Source: Kordiimonas pumila
GTDB lineage: Bacteria > Pseudomonadota > Alphaproteobacteria > Sphingomonadales > Kordiimonadaceae
DNA: 64,000 nucleotides
Reading direction: 5' to 3'
Assembly: GCF_015240255.1 (NCBI RefSeq)
Contig: NZ_CP061205.1
Coordinates: 3,520,501-3,584,500 of the forward strand
Part shown: one piece after another, positions 25,989 through 35,396 of the stretch
How the letters are laid out: every line of letters begins with the position of its first letter
Position numbering within the stretch: the stretch's first letter is position 1
Position numbers and translations under genes: made by a program
The notes under the pieces: generated by a model
Databases searched by the model: none
The model's input: only the letters and a program-made list of their open reading frames with translations
What the model was told of the DNA's origin: nothing

Positions 25989-26642
25989 ATGACATGTGAT
26001 AAAACACCAGAAGAACTGCGCCAGCCGCTCCTAAAGGCAATGCTTTTACATGTGCCGTTTGATGGCTGGTCGGTCAAATCCCTGAAAGCCGCAGCTAGTG
26101 ATATTGGTATATCATTTGAGCTTGCCGAACTTGCTTTCCCACGCGGTGCTATAGAGGTTTTAGAATATCACCTGACTGAGGCGGACGCCCTACTCGCAGC
26201 CGAGCTTGCAGAGATGAAGCTGCCCACAATGAAGATAAGAGACCGAATCACTATAGCTATCCGCACACGCCTAACCGAGCAACTGGTTAACAGAGAAGCC
26301 GTAAGACGTGGCCTAGCAACCCTAGCCCTACCCCAAAACATTGCCCTAGGCAGTAAGGCGCTCTGGAACACTGCCGACATTATGTGGCGCGCCGCCGGTG
26401 ACACCTCAACAGATCACAACTGGTATACAAAGCGAGCAACCTTATGCGCTGTATACAGTGCCGTACTGTTATACTGGTTAAACGATGATTCTGACGGCTA
26501 TACTGAGACATGGGCGTTTTTGGATCGCCGGATTGAAGATGTCATGAAAATTGAAAAAACCAAATATGATATGCGCCGCACGACCGCTCATATACCTTCA
26601 TTATCAAGGTTTTTAGGGCGTCTACGCTACCCACAGCTATAA
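25989..26642 (+). CDS. COQ9 family protein (ubiquinone biosynthesis)
   Basis: A 217-residue protein of the COQ9 family. The N-terminal TetR-like helical region has GWSVKSLKAAASDIGIS. It is followed by the family body with LALPQNIALGSKALWNTADIMWRAAGDTSTDHNWYTKRATLCAVYSAVLLYWLND. COQ9 is a lipid-binding partner of the hydroxylation steps of ubiquinone synthesis in mitochondria and alphaproteobacteria. AGGCAAGG lies before the ATG. It is followed by xerC 27 bp later, so the two may be co-transcribed. No other ubi genes are in the window. Confidence 0.92.
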   Translation: MTCDKTPEELRQPLLKAMLLHVPFDGWSVKSLKAAASDIGISFELAELAFPRGAIEVLEYHLTEADALLAAELAEMKLPTMKIRDRITIAIRTRLTEQLVNREAVRRGLATLALPQNIALGSKALWNTADIMWRAAGDTSTDHNWYTKRATLCAVYSAVLLYWLNDDSDGYTETWAFLDRRIEDVMKIEKTKYDMRRTTAHIPSLSRFLGRLRYPQL

Positions 26643-26669
26643 CCCCGGTTATATGGATTGGCAACGGGC

Positions 26670-27617
26670 ATGACAGGCAGGCAAAATATCATACCCCTCG
26701 TGTCTCTCGACACAGAAACTGCCGCGACCATGAACCGCTGGGTACGATACCTGACGAGTGAGCGCCACATGTCAGACCATACAGTTTCAGCCTACATAAG
26801 CGATATGAATAGCTTTTTTAAGCTGCTTACAGAATATCGCGGTGCAAATGTAACACTGACGCTTTTACAAAAACTTGAAATACGTGATTTTCGAGCGTTT
26901 TTAGCTAAACTGCGCAGCAACAAACTATCTGCACGCTCTACCGCACGAGCGTTATCGTCCATCCGAAACTTTTACCGCTATTTAGCCCGCGTAGAAAACA
27001 TTAATAATGATGCAATTAAAGCAATACAGGCGCCCAAGATTCCACACCGTGTGCCTCGCCCCCTCTCAGAAGACGGCGCAAAAACACTCCTTGAAACAGT
27101 AACCGAGCAAGACATTGAAAGCTGGGTTGCAGCTCGAAATACAGCCGTTATTACCCTTCTTTATGGCTGTGGCCTGCGTATCAGTGAAGCGCTTTCCCTT
27201 AATGTCTGCGATATACCAAAATCAGACAGTATGCGGATCAGTGGGAAAGGTGGGAAAGAGCGCATTGTACCGGTTCTGCCTATCGTACGCACAGCAATCG
27301 ACACATATATTAAACTATGCCCCTTCATTCTAACAGCTGACATGCCCTTGTTTGTAGGTGTTCGGGGCAACCGTCTATCACCGCGCTTAGTTCAGCTTGC
27401 AATGCAGGCCGCACGCATTGCCCTTGGGCTACCTGAAACAGCAACGCCCCACGCTATGCGCCATAGCTTTGCAACACATCTTTTGTCACGCGGCGGCGAC
27501 CTACGCACTATTCAGGAACTGCTTGGCCACACAGACCTTAAGGCCACCCAAATTTATACAGAGGTAGACAGTGCCCGCTTAAAAGCCGTATATGATCAAA
27601 GCTTTCGCAGGAAATAG
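26670..27617 (+). CDS. xerC: Site-specific tyrosine recombinase XerC
   Basis: A 315-residue tyrosine recombinase. The N-terminal SAM-like DNA-binding domain (MNRWVRYLTSERHMSDHTVSAYISDM) is followed by the catalytic domain. The latter has Arg in GCGLRISEAL, Lys in GKGGKER, H-x-x-R in HAMRHSFATHLL, His in LLGHTD and the nucleophile Tyr in TQIYTEV. With XerD it resolves chromosome dimers at dif. The frame starts at a TTG (26658); the ATG at 26670 is preferred, although its ribosome-binding site is weak. It lies outside any mobile element, which supports the housekeeping role. Confidence 0.92.
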   Translation: MTGRQNIIPLVSLDTETAATMNRWVRYLTSERHMSDHTVSAYISDMNSFFKLLTEYRGANVTLTLLQKLEIRDFRAFLAKLRSNKLSARSTARALSSIRNFYRYLARVENINNDAIKAIQAPKIPHRVPRPLSEDGAKTLLETVTEQDIESWVAARNTAVITLLYGCGLRISEALSLNVCDIPKSDSMRISGKGGKERIVPVLPIVRTAIDTYIKLCPFILTADMPLFVGVRGNRLSPRLVQLAMQAARIALGLPETATPHAMRHSFATHLLSRGGDLRTIQELLGHTDLKATQIYTEVDSARLKAVYDQSFRRK

Positions 27618-27646
27618 CCATAGCAATAGTTTATCAAGGCACTGAG

Positions 27647-27961
27647 ATGACAAATTCAAGTAATCAGATTGACCGATTCCGCGGCTGGGCTGTTACGTGC
27701 CTTTATTGTGCGCTTGGATTATTTTCTATTCTAATAGCCCTTGCCGTATTAAGGTTATGGCCGCACATTCAGGGCTATTTTGCGTTAAAATCCTGCACAT
27801 TCATAGCTTCCTTACTTGCCATTACTAGCTGCACAAATTCTTGCCTTCATTTTGCAAAGGTGATGAAAGCCAAAGTAGGCATTCCCCGTTTGCATATCCC
27901 CCCTTTTTTACTGGTAATGATTATGCTCGCGCTAGCAGGTAAGCTATTTGCAAGCATTTAA
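27647..27961 (+). CDS. Small membrane protein, unknown
   Basis: A 104-residue protein with three hydrophobic segments (about 15-38, 46-65 and 84-103) separated by short loops. I do not recognise a family. It contains four cysteines, two of them in a small SCTNSC cluster in the middle loop. It lies between xerC and adaA on the same strand, 29 bp after xerC, with AAGGCACTGAG before the ATG. It may be part of the xerC transcript. Confidence 0.55.
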   Translation: MTNSSNQIDRFRGWAVTCLYCALGLFSILIALAVLRLWPHIQGYFALKSCTFIASLLAITSCTNSCLHFAKVMKAKVGIPRLHIPPFLLVMIMLALAGKLFASI

Positions 27962-28025
27962 AATGCCTTAAATAGAGGTCCGAAAATAGCGAGTTTTTTC
28001 ATGAAAAACAGATATAGTCGGTTGC

Positions 28026-28586
28026 ATGAAAGAAACACACAACATCCTTTACGAAGCCTTGCTAAACCGTGACCCTACTTTCGACGGCCGGCTCTTTTTT
28101 GCTGTTGTAACAACCGGTATATATTGCAGGCCTGTATGCCCTGCACCAAAACCAAAACCACAAAATGTTTTGTATTTCCCAAAAGCTGATGCCGCACAAA
28201 AGGCAGGCTTTCGGCCCTGCAAACGGTGCCGCCCCGAAGCACGCGAAGGTAGCCCCGCATGGAAAGGTACACAGGCCACACTGGAGCGGGCGCTCAGGAT
28301 ACTGGCAACTCCCTTATCCGATAAGTCCATTGAACAGGTTGCAGATAGTCTTGGTATCACAGACAGACACCTACGCAGGCTCTTTCAGCACTATCTTGGT
28401 AAATCCCCGCTTGATGTACGGCAAGAGCAACGCCTGCAATTGGCACTTACATTATTGACTGACAAAAAATCACGCATCACAGATATTGCCTATTCATCTG
28501 GTTTTTCAAGCTTACGACGCTTTAATGCTGCTTTTAAGATTGCCTACGGCCTAAGCCCAAGCAACTGGAGAAAAGAACATGCATAA
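28026..28586 (+). CDS. Ada N-terminal methyl-sensor and AraC-type regulator (AdaA-like)
   Basis: A 186-residue protein. The N-terminal Ada zinc domain has Cys positions in TGIYCRPVCPAP and FRPCKRCRPE, of which the first is the methyl acceptor in Ada. An AraC-type helix-turn-helix follows (IEQVADSLGITDRHLRRLFQHYLGKSPLD, then ITDIAYSSGFSSLRRFNAAFK). It lacks the C-terminal O6-methylguanine methyltransferase domain of E. coli Ada, which is instead encoded by the next gene, overlapping by 8 bp. This matches the AdaA/AdaB split of Bacillus. It would repair methylphosphotriesters and switch on the alkylation response. Confidence 0.88.
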   Translation: MKETHNILYEALLNRDPTFDGRLFFAVVTTGIYCRPVCPAPKPKPQNVLYFPKADAAQKAGFRPCKRCRPEAREGSPAWKGTQATLERALRILATPLSDKSIEQVADSLGITDRHLRRLFQHYLGKSPLDVRQEQRLQLALTLLTDKKSRITDIAYSSGFSSLRRFNAAFKIAYGLSPSNWRKEHA

Positions 28587-29076
28587 CACCTATATATACA
28601 CGGAATATCATAGCCCCGTTGGAGCCCTAACGCTGCTTACAAAAGAAAGTATCATTCTTATCTGCGAATTTTCTGATAAACCAGAGCGCATCACAAAGCA
28701 GATAGACCGGTTTTACACTGCGGTACAAATTACCCACGGCGCGCTTCCTGAACCTATTTTAACCGCATTTCAGCAATATTTTTCTGGAAATCTAGGCGCC
28801 TTGAATACCTTAGTGTCAGAACCAGAAGGTACAGTTTTTGAAAAAACCGTCTGGAAAACACTGCGAGAAATCCCTGTAGGCACAACTACTTCATATGGCA
28901 TGCTTGCCAAAAAACTGCAGTCTGGCGCCCGTGCTATTGGGCGGGCAAATGGTAGGAACCCGGTATGTCTTATTCACCCCTGCCACCGCGTTATTGGTGC
29001 AGATGGTAGCCTAACAGGGTATGCAGGCGGCATAGAGCGTAAAGAGTGGCTGTTAGCACATGAGAATGCGCTTTAG
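28579..29076 (+). CDS. ogt: Methylated-DNA-protein-cysteine methyltransferase
   Basis: A 165-residue suicide repair enzyme that takes methyl groups from O6-methylguanine and O4-methylthymine onto its own cysteine. The active-site motif NPVCLIHPCHRVIGADGSLTGYAGGIERKEWLL contains PCHR. The DNA-binding helix region is VWKTLREIPVGTTTSYGMLAKKL. It overlaps adaA by 8 bp, so it is translationally coupled, and together they equal the two halves of a full Ada. The symbol ogt is used for function; adaB would also fit. Confidence 0.94.
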   Translation: MHNTYIYTEYHSPVGALTLLTKESIILICEFSDKPERITKQIDRFYTAVQITHGALPEPILTAFQQYFSGNLGALNTLVSEPEGTVFEKTVWKTLREIPVGTTTSYGMLAKKLQSGARAIGRANGRNPVCLIHPCHRVIGADGSLTGYAGGIERKEWLLAHENAL

Positions 29077-29160
29077 CTCCCTCTGATTTGACAACAATCA
29101 AAGAACGTCCCATCATTAGCATGTAATATTCCTAAACCATATCTTGAAAGGGGGTATATT

Positions 29161-29604
29161 ATGAGCAAAGACAAATCACTGTACCTTGTAGCCGTTGACG
29201 GTAGTGAATGGAGTGACAGGGCCGCGGCTTTTGCTGTAGAAAAAGCATCAAAAGAAAATGCCCGCATTATCTTTATTACCGTTATTCCTTGGTCAGGGTT
29301 TCAGCCATTAACGATGGATGAAATCGCTTATCGGCCTATTGATAAAGGCATTGAAGAAGATCTTGCAAAAAAAAACGTGCTTGATCCGTTATACGATAAA
29401 TACAAGGATACCAAAATTGATATCAGCACCGAATATCACTGGGGGAACCCTAGCGAAGTAATCCATGATCGGGCAAAAAAACTAAAAGCGGCACAGGTAT
29501 TTGTTGGTCGCCGTGGCCGGTCTAAAATCTCTGACCTGATCCTTGGCAGCGTTGCTAATACGCTTGCCCATACACTCGGCGTACCCATAACACTTGTACC
29601 CTAA
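29161..29604 (+). CDS. Universal stress protein, UspA family
   Basis: A 147-residue single-domain Usp protein. It starts SLYLVAVDGSEWSDRAAAFAVEKA and ends with the nucleotide-binding segment FVGRRGRSKISDLILGSVANTLAHTLGVPITLVP. The G-x-x-G-(9x)-G-S pattern points to the ATP-binding subgroup. GAAAGGGG precedes the ATG. A monocistronic unit that ends at the bidirectional terminator before lpdA. Confidence 0.92.
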   Translation: MSKDKSLYLVAVDGSEWSDRAAAFAVEKASKENARIIFITVIPWSGFQPLTMDEIAYRPIDKGIEEDLAKKNVLDPLYDKYKDTKIDISTEYHWGNPSEVIHDRAKKLKAAQVFVGRRGRSKISDLILGSVANTLAHTLGVPITLVP

Positions 29605-29623
29605 CCTAAGCTACACCCACAAA

Positions 29624-29649
29624 AAAAGCCCCGCAAAAGCGGGGCTTTT
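29624..29649. terminator. Bidirectional terminator between usp and lpdA
   Basis: Perfect 11-bp stem AAAAGCCCCGC / GCGGGGCTTTT with an AAAA loop. It serves the end of the usp transcript and the end of the long TCA operon. Confidence 0.9.
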
Positions 29650-29668
29650 AAATAAGCTTTTAAGCTGA

Positions 29669-31075
29669 TTACATATGGATAGTGCGCTTATGCACAGCAA
29701 GCGCTGCTTCTTTAACAGCTTCTGTTTCTGTTGGGTGCGCATGGCATGTCAGAGCTATATCTTCTGATGACGCGCCAAACTCCATTGCTATAGCTGCCTG
29801 CGCAATCATGTTACCCGCATCTGCACCAATGATATGAACACCAAGCACACGATCAGTTTCACTGTCGGCCAATATTTTTACAAAACCCTCTGTAGATTTG
29901 TTGGCTTTTGCACGGCTGTTGGCTGTGAAGGGGTATTTACCCACGTTATAGGAAACACCAGCATCTTTAAGCTCTTCCTCGGTTTTACCAACACTTGCAA
30001 CCTCAGGATATGTGTAGACAACGCCCGGAATAACATCATGGTTCACATAACCTGTTAACCCTGCGATATTTTCAGCGCATGCAATGCCTTCATCTTCCGC
30101 TTTATGAGCAAGCATAGGGCCAATAATCACATCACCAATTGCCCATACACCCGGCACATTTGTGGAAAAATCATGTGCTGTTTTAATACGGGACCTGTCG
30201 TCCATTTCAACACCGATAGTCTCAAGCCCAAGGCCCGCAGTATAAGGTCTGCGTCCAACAGAAACCAACACGACATCTGTCTCGATTGTCGTTGCATCCC
30301 CGCCCTTTACAGGCTCAAAGGTTACTTTCGCACCAGATTTGGTTTTTTCAACCGCCGTCACTTTGGAAGAAAGGTTAAGCTTCATGCCTTGCTTTTTCAA
30401 AATACGCCCAAAGTTTTTCCGAACTTCCATGTCCATACCAGGCAGAAGCTGGTCCATAAATTCAATGACCGTTACTTCTGTACCAAACCGGCGCCACACT
30501 GAGCCAAGCTCAAGCCCAATTACGCCGCCACCAATCACTACCATGCTCTTTGGAACCGGGTTTAGGTCAAGGGCACCGGTTGAAGACACAATAATTTTTT
30601 CATCGATTTCAATGCCCGGCAAGCTTGCAACATCGCTACCTGTTGCAATGATTGCGTTTTTGGTTTTCACCGTGCGCGTACCGCCATCATTCAGGGCAAC
30701 AGTAATAGTATCTTTGGCACTGAATTTACCAGTACCTTTAATCCATTCAATTTTGTTTTTCTTGAAAAGAAATTCAATACCGCCAGTCAGGCCTTTTACA
30801 GTTTCGTCTTTTACGGCCAGAACCTTTTCAATGTCATAGTCCAGCCCCTTAACAGACAGGCCAAACTGCTCAAAACCGTGATTTGCTTCATCATACATAT
30901 GCGATGCATGCAGCAAGGCTTTTGAGGGCATACAGCCAATATTAAGGCAAGTGCCCCCAAGCGTTTCGCGCTTTTCAATACAGGCTGTTTTTAGGCCGAG
31001 CTGCGCGGCGCGTATCGCTGCCACATATCCACCAGGGCCAGAGCCTATTACAACAACATCAAATACATCCGACAT
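29669..31075 (-). CDS. lpdA: Dihydrolipoyl dehydrogenase
   Basis: A 468-residue FAD enzyme (E3 of 2-oxoglutarate dehydrogenase and perhaps other complexes). N-terminal FAD motif VVIGSGPGGYVAAIRAAQLG, redox disulfide in GTCLNIGCMPSKALLHAS, NAD motif VIGGGVIGLELGSVW, GDVIIGPMLAHKAEDEG, and the C-terminal catalytic His-Glu in CHAHPTETEA. The start at 31075 has GGGA before it; the frame runs a further 16 codons upstream but the FAD domain begins at MSDVFD. It is the last gene of the mdh-suc-lpd operon, followed by a strong terminator. Confidence 0.96.
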   Translation of the reverse strand: MSDVFDVVVIGSGPGGYVAAIRAAQLGLKTACIEKRETLGGTCLNIGCMPSKALLHASHMYDEANHGFEQFGLSVKGLDYDIEKVLAVKDETVKGLTGGIEFLFKKNKIEWIKGTGKFSAKDTITVALNDGGTRTVKTKNAIIATGSDVASLPGIEIDEKIIVSSTGALDLNPVPKSMVVIGGGVIGLELGSVWRRFGTEVTVIEFMDQLLPGMDMEVRKNFGRILKKQGMKLNLSSKVTAVEKTKSGAKVTFEPVKGGDATTIETDVVLVSVGRRPYTAGLGLETIGVEMDDRSRIKTAHDFSTNVPGVWAIGDVIIGPMLAHKAEDEGIACAENIAGLTGYVNHDVIPGVVYTYPEVASVGKTEEELKDAGVSYNVGKYPFTANSRAKANKSTEGFVKILADSETDRVLGVHIIGADAGNMIAQAAIAMEFGASSEDIALTCHAHPTETEAVKEAALAVHKRTIHM

Positions 31076-31146
31076 TTTTTGTCCCTTTTTAAAACGAATG
31101 GGCGGAGCAAACCAAAACCCCACCCATTAATAACTTTATAGCAATC

Positions 31147-32406
31147 CTACATATCCAATAGAAGGCGGGTTGGATCTTCCAGCGCCTCTTTAACACGGAC
31201 AAGGAAAGTAACCGCTTCACGGCCATCAATAATACGGTGGTCATAAGACAGAGCCAAATACATCATTGGGCGAATTTCAATCTGACCATTAATTGCGACT
31301 GGGCGGTCCTGTATCTTATGCATCCCAAGAATAGCAGACTGTGGTGCATTCAGAATAGGGCTAGACATCAGAGACCCAAAAATACCGCCATTAGAAATAG
31401 TAAACGTACCACCCTGCATTTCAGCAATCGTTAGCTTGCCGTCACGCGCCTTTTTACCAAAGTTGGCAATTGCAAGCTCAGTGCCTGCAAACGACATATC
31501 TTGCGCATCGCGCAGTACCGGCACAACAAGACCGTTCGGTGCAGAAACAGCAACACCAATATTTGCATAATTATGATACACAATTTCTTCACCGTCGATC
31601 ATGGCATTCACAGCAGGTACTTCCCGCAGCGCAAGACAACATGCTTTTGTAAAGAAACTCATAAAACCAAGCTTGATGCTATGTTTCTTCGCAAACAAGT
31701 CTTTATACTTCTCACGTGCCTGCATCACTGCTGTCATATCCACCTCATTATAGGTGGTTAGCATGGCAGCCGTATTCTGTGCATCCTTCAGGCGCTGTGC
31801 CAATGTTTTACGAAGCCGTGTCATTTTCACACGTTCTTCACGCGGGCCTGTATCAACAGGGGCCGCGGCGGCATTTGCTGGGGCAGATAGTGTGCGCGCC
31901 TTGCCACTTTCAATGGCGGCAAGAACATCAGCTTTTGTCAAGCGACCATCTTTACCCGTTCCTGTAACGGACGACGGATCCAGATTATAATCGTCAACAA
32001 TCCGGCGAACTGCTGGAGACATAGGCATCAAGCTAGCTGGCGCTTCGGTCTGCGCTGGTGCAGAAGCTGCTGGCTCTGTAGCAGTTTTAGATTGTGGTGC
32101 TGGCGACGGTGCAGACTCAGCTTCAGGAGCAGGCGTTTCAGCCTTTGGAGCAGCTGACGCCGAACCTTCTGTGTCAACGCGAGCAATAAGTGCGCCGATT
32201 TCTACTGTATCCCCTTCAGCAACCAGCTGTTCTTTGAGGACACCGGCAAAAGGGCTAGGAACTTCCATTGCCACTTTATCTGTTTCGATTTCAACAATCG
32301 GTTCATCTTGGGCAACAGCTTCACCTACAGCCTTAAGCCAAGTACCAACTGTGCCTTCGGCAACAGATTCGCCCATTTGCGGGATTACAATATCTTCGAT
32401 TGCCAC
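31147..32406 (-). CDS. sucB: 2-oxoglutarate dehydrogenase E2 (dihydrolipoyl succinyltransferase)
   Basis: A 419-residue protein. The lipoyl domain (1-76) carries the lipoylated Lys in [15 protein letters not shown]. An Ala/Pro/Glu-rich linker follows. The E3-binding domain ([33 protein letters not shown]) comes next, then the catalytic domain with [21 protein letters not shown] and the active-site His-Asp in [14 protein letters not shown]. It transfers succinyl groups from E1-bound intermediate to CoA. It lies between sucA (43 bp) and lpdA (71 bp), so all three OGDH components are together. Confidence 0.97.
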   Translation of the reverse strand: MAIEDIVIPQMGESVAEGTVGTWLKAVGEAVAQDEPIVEIETDKVAMEVPSPFAGVLKEQLVAEGDTVEIGALIARVDTEGSASAAPKAETPAPEAESAPSPAPQSKTATEPAASAPAQTEAPASLMPMSPAVRRIVDDYNLDPSSVTGTGKDGRLTKADVLAAIESGKARTLSAPANAAAAPVDTGPREERVKMTRLRKTLAQRLKDAQNTAAMLTTYNEVDMTAVMQAREKYKDLFAKKHSIKLGFMSFFTKACCLALREVPAVNAMIDGEEIVYHNYANIGVAVSAPNGLVVPVLRDAQDMSFAGTELAIANFGKKARDGKLTIAEMQGGTFTISNGGIFGSLMSSPILNAPQSAILGMHKIQDRPVAINGQIEIRPMMYLALSYDHRIIDGREAVTFLVRVKEALEDPTRLLLDM

Positions 32407-32449
32407 CTTTTGTGCTCCTAAACTTTATGTGTCCCTACACTACACGTAC

Positions 32450-35353
32450 TTATATTGTTAGCGCTTCATCAACAAGTGCTGCTTGCTGCGCCGCATGTTT
32501 TGATGCCAAACCAGTTGCTGTTGCAGCGCTCGCTGCACGCCCTGCATAAACGGCGCGGGTTACAGGCATTTTCAGTTCCAGCAGAACATCTTCTAATGGT
32601 TCATGAATATGAGACCATGCCCCCATATTACGTGGCTCTTCCTGACACCAAACAACACGGTCAACATTCTTGAAGCGCGCTAATTCCACTGCAAGCGCTT
32701 TTGCAGGGAAGGGGTAAAGTTGTTCCACACGCAGCAAATATGTGTCGTCCATATTGCGGTTATCACGTTCATCAAGAAGGTCGTAATAAACCTTGCCGGT
32801 ACAAAGCACCAACCGTTTGATTTTGTTATCCGCCTTCAGCTTAATTGAACCACCGTTTTCAATATCAGCATGATCCCAGAAAACCCTGTGGAACTGTGAC
32901 CCAGGTCCAAAGTCTTCAAGATTGGAAACACAGCGTTTATGCCGCAGCAGCGATTTTGGTGTCATAATAACCAGCGGCTTCCTGAACTGGCGGTGCATTT
33001 GACGCCGAAGAACGTGGAAATAGTTTGCTGGTGTTGTACAGTTTACAACCTGCCAGTTATCTTCGGCGGAAAGCTGCAGGTAACGCTCAAGCCGTGCTGA
33101 CGAATGCTCAGGCCCCTGCCCTTCATAACCATGCGGTAACAGCAGCACAAGGCCAGACATCCGAAGCCATTTAGCTTCAGCAGAACAGATAAACTGGTCA
33201 ATAATAATCTGCGCGCCGTTGGCAAAATCGCCAAACTGGCCTTCCCATAGTGTCAAGCTGTTCGGCTCGGCCATAGAATACCCATATTCAAAGCCCATAA
33301 CGCCAAACTCTGACAAATGGCTATCGAGCACCACAAACGGCGCATTCGGATTAACCTGATCAAGCGGCACATAACGATTTTCAGTTTTCTGGTCGACAAA
33401 CACCGCATGACGCTGGCTAAAGGTTCCTCGTCCACAGTCCTGCCCAGAAAGACGAACGCCGTACCCTTCACGCAGTAATGTACCAAAAGCAAGAGCTTCC
33501 GCTGTAGCCCAGTCAAAACCAGCGCCTTCTTCAAACATTTTCTGTTTGTTTTCCAGAACCCGCTTCAGCGTGCGGTGAATATTGAAGTTTTCCGGCACTT
33601 CGGTAAGTTGCTCGCCAACTTCACGTAGCATAATTTCTGATACACCAGTTTCAGCGCGGCGTTTTTCATGATCTTGATCAGCAAGACCAAGGCCCTGCCA
33701 TTTGCCTTCAAACCAGTCTGCCTTGTTCACAGCATAATCTTTTGCTGATTCAAACTCGTCCTCAAGGTAGCTAACAAACTCAGATTCCATATGAGCAAAC
33801 TGCTCTGCCGTTAGCACACCTTCAGATATCAATTTCTCTGAGTATATTTTAACAACACTTGGATGCTTTTTAATCGCTGCATACATCAGCGGCTGCGTGA
33901 AAGATGGCTCATCAGATTCGTTATGGCCAAACCGGCGATAACAGAACATATCAATAACCACATCGCGCTTAAATTCCTGCCTGAATTCTGTTGCAAGCTT
34001 TGTTGCAAAAACCACAGCTTCCGGGTCATCACCGTTCACATGGAAGATCGGTGCCTGCACCATTTTAGCAACATCAGAAGGGTATGGGCTAGAGCGCGCA
34101 TACTGCGGGCTTGTTGTAAAGCCAATCTGGTTATTAACGATAAAGTGGATCGTACCGCCAGTGTTGTAACCCCGCAGGCCAGACATGCCAAAACATTCCG
34201 CGATAACCCCTTGCCCAGCAAATGCCGCATCACCATGCAAAAGCAGAGAAAGCGTTGTTTTACGTTCAATATCTTTTTTCTGTTCCTGCTTGGCGCGGGT
34301 TTTACCAATCACTACCGGGTTAACAGCTTCAAGATGAGACGGGTTTGCATTCAGTGACAAATGCACATTGTTACCATCAAATTCACGGTCGGCACTGGTA
34401 CCAAGATGGTATTTCACATCCCCAGAACCTTGCACATCGTCAGGCTTGAACGAGCCGCCATGAAATTCATTGAAAATGGCCCGGTAAGGTTTTTGCATCA
34501 CATTGGCAAGCACATTAAGGCGCCCACGGTGCGGCATTCCAATAACTATTTCATCAAGGCCGTACTGGCCACCGGTTTTCATGATGGCCTCAAGCGCAGG
34601 AACCATTGCTTCGCCGCCGTCAAGGCCAAAGCGCTTTGTGCCAGTGTATTTCTTGCCTAGGAATAATTCAAACTGAACAGCTTCAATAAGCTTATTCAAA
34701 ATCGCAATTTTACCCTTGTCGGTAAAATGTATTTCCTTATCACGACCTTCAATTTTACGCTGGATCCAGGATTTTTCATCTGGATCATTAATATGCATAA
34801 ATTCCACACCCAAATTGGAACAGTATGTCCGCTTCAGGATTGTGATAATCTCGCGTATAGTGGCAACCTCAAGCCCTAAAACACCGTCCATAAAAATTGG
34901 ACGATCCATATCGCCAGAACCAAAACCATACGATGCAGGTTCAAGCTCTGGATTTTTAGGACGTTCTTCCAAACCCAATGGGTCAAGGTTAGCCATAAGA
35001 TGGCCACGCACACGGTATGTCCGCACCATCATAAGAGCGCGAATACTATCAATTGTTGCGGCACGAATATCTGCCGCAGACGTTGAAGCACCTACCGTTT
35101 TACCGGAGGTGCTTTCAATAAACATATCTGAACCATCAAGGCCTGTTGTCAGGTCATCATCCGGTCGCAGAGGCCAATCATTTCGTGCCCAACTTGGGCC
35201 TGATGCACTGATACCCGCTTCAAGGGCACTGAAGTAGTCCTGCCAACCTTGATCCAGTGACAAAGGGTCACTGACATACTGATCATACAGGGATTCAACA
35301 AATTGAGGGCTAACACCCTCTAATGCCGCGATACGGTCCAGATCTGCACCCAT
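32450..35353 (-). CDS. sucA: 2-oxoglutarate dehydrogenase E1
   Basis: A 967-residue ThDP enzyme that decarboxylates 2-oxoglutarate. N-terminal E1 segment SPQFVESLYDQYVSDPLSLDQGWQDYF, then GMPHRGRLNVLANV. The ThDP/Mg motif is GDAAFAGQGVIAECFGMSGLRGY, with NNQIGFTT downstream. The transketolase-like domain has GQDCGRGTFSQRHAVF and FEYGYSM. Length is normal for the family. It is fifth in the operon after mdh, sucC and sucD. It has no signal peptide and is cytoplasmic. Confidence 0.98.
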   Translation of the reverse strand: MGADLDRIAALEGVSPQFVESLYDQYVSDPLSLDQGWQDYFSALEAGISASGPSWARNDWPLRPDDDLTTGLDGSDMFIESTSGKTVGASTSAADIRAATIDSIRALMMVRTYRVRGHLMANLDPLGLEERPKNPELEPASYGFGSGDMDRPIFMDGVLGLEVATIREIITILKRTYCSNLGVEFMHINDPDEKSWIQRKIEGRDKEIHFTDKGKIAILNKLIEAVQFELFLGKKYTGTKRFGLDGGEAMVPALEAIMKTGGQYGLDEIVIGMPHRGRLNVLANVMQKPYRAIFNEFHGGSFKPDDVQGSGDVKYHLGTSADREFDGNNVHLSLNANPSHLEAVNPVVIGKTRAKQEQKKDIERKTTLSLLLHGDAAFAGQGVIAECFGMSGLRGYNTGGTIHFIVNNQIGFTTSPQYARSSPYPSDVAKMVQAPIFHVNGDDPEAVVFATKLATEFRQEFKRDVVIDMFCYRRFGHNESDEPSFTQPLMYAAIKKHPSVVKIYSEKLISEGVLTAEQFAHMESEFVSYLEDEFESAKDYAVNKADWFEGKWQGLGLADQDHEKRRAETGVSEIMLREVGEQLTEVPENFNIHRTLKRVLENKQKMFEEGAGFDWATAEALAFGTLLREGYGVRLSGQDCGRGTFSQRHAVFVDQKTENRYVPLDQVNPNAPFVVLDSHLSEFGVMGFEYGYSMAEPNSLTLWEGQFGDFANGAQIIIDQFICSAEAKWLRMSGLVLLLPHGYEGQGPEHSSARLERYLQLSAEDNWQVVNCTTPANYFHVLRRQMHRQFRKPLVIMTPKSLLRHKRCVSNLEDFGPGSQFHRVFWDHADIENGGSIKLKADNKIKRLVLCTGKVYYDLLDERDNRNMDDTYLLRVEQLYPFPAKALAVELARFKNVDRVVWCQEEPRNMGAWSHIHEPLEDVLLELKMPVTRAVYAGRAASAATATGLASKHAAQQAALVDEALTI

Positions 35354-35396
35354 AGTTTATGGCGCGGTGCTTGTCACCGCGCCCCCCTATTCGTAA

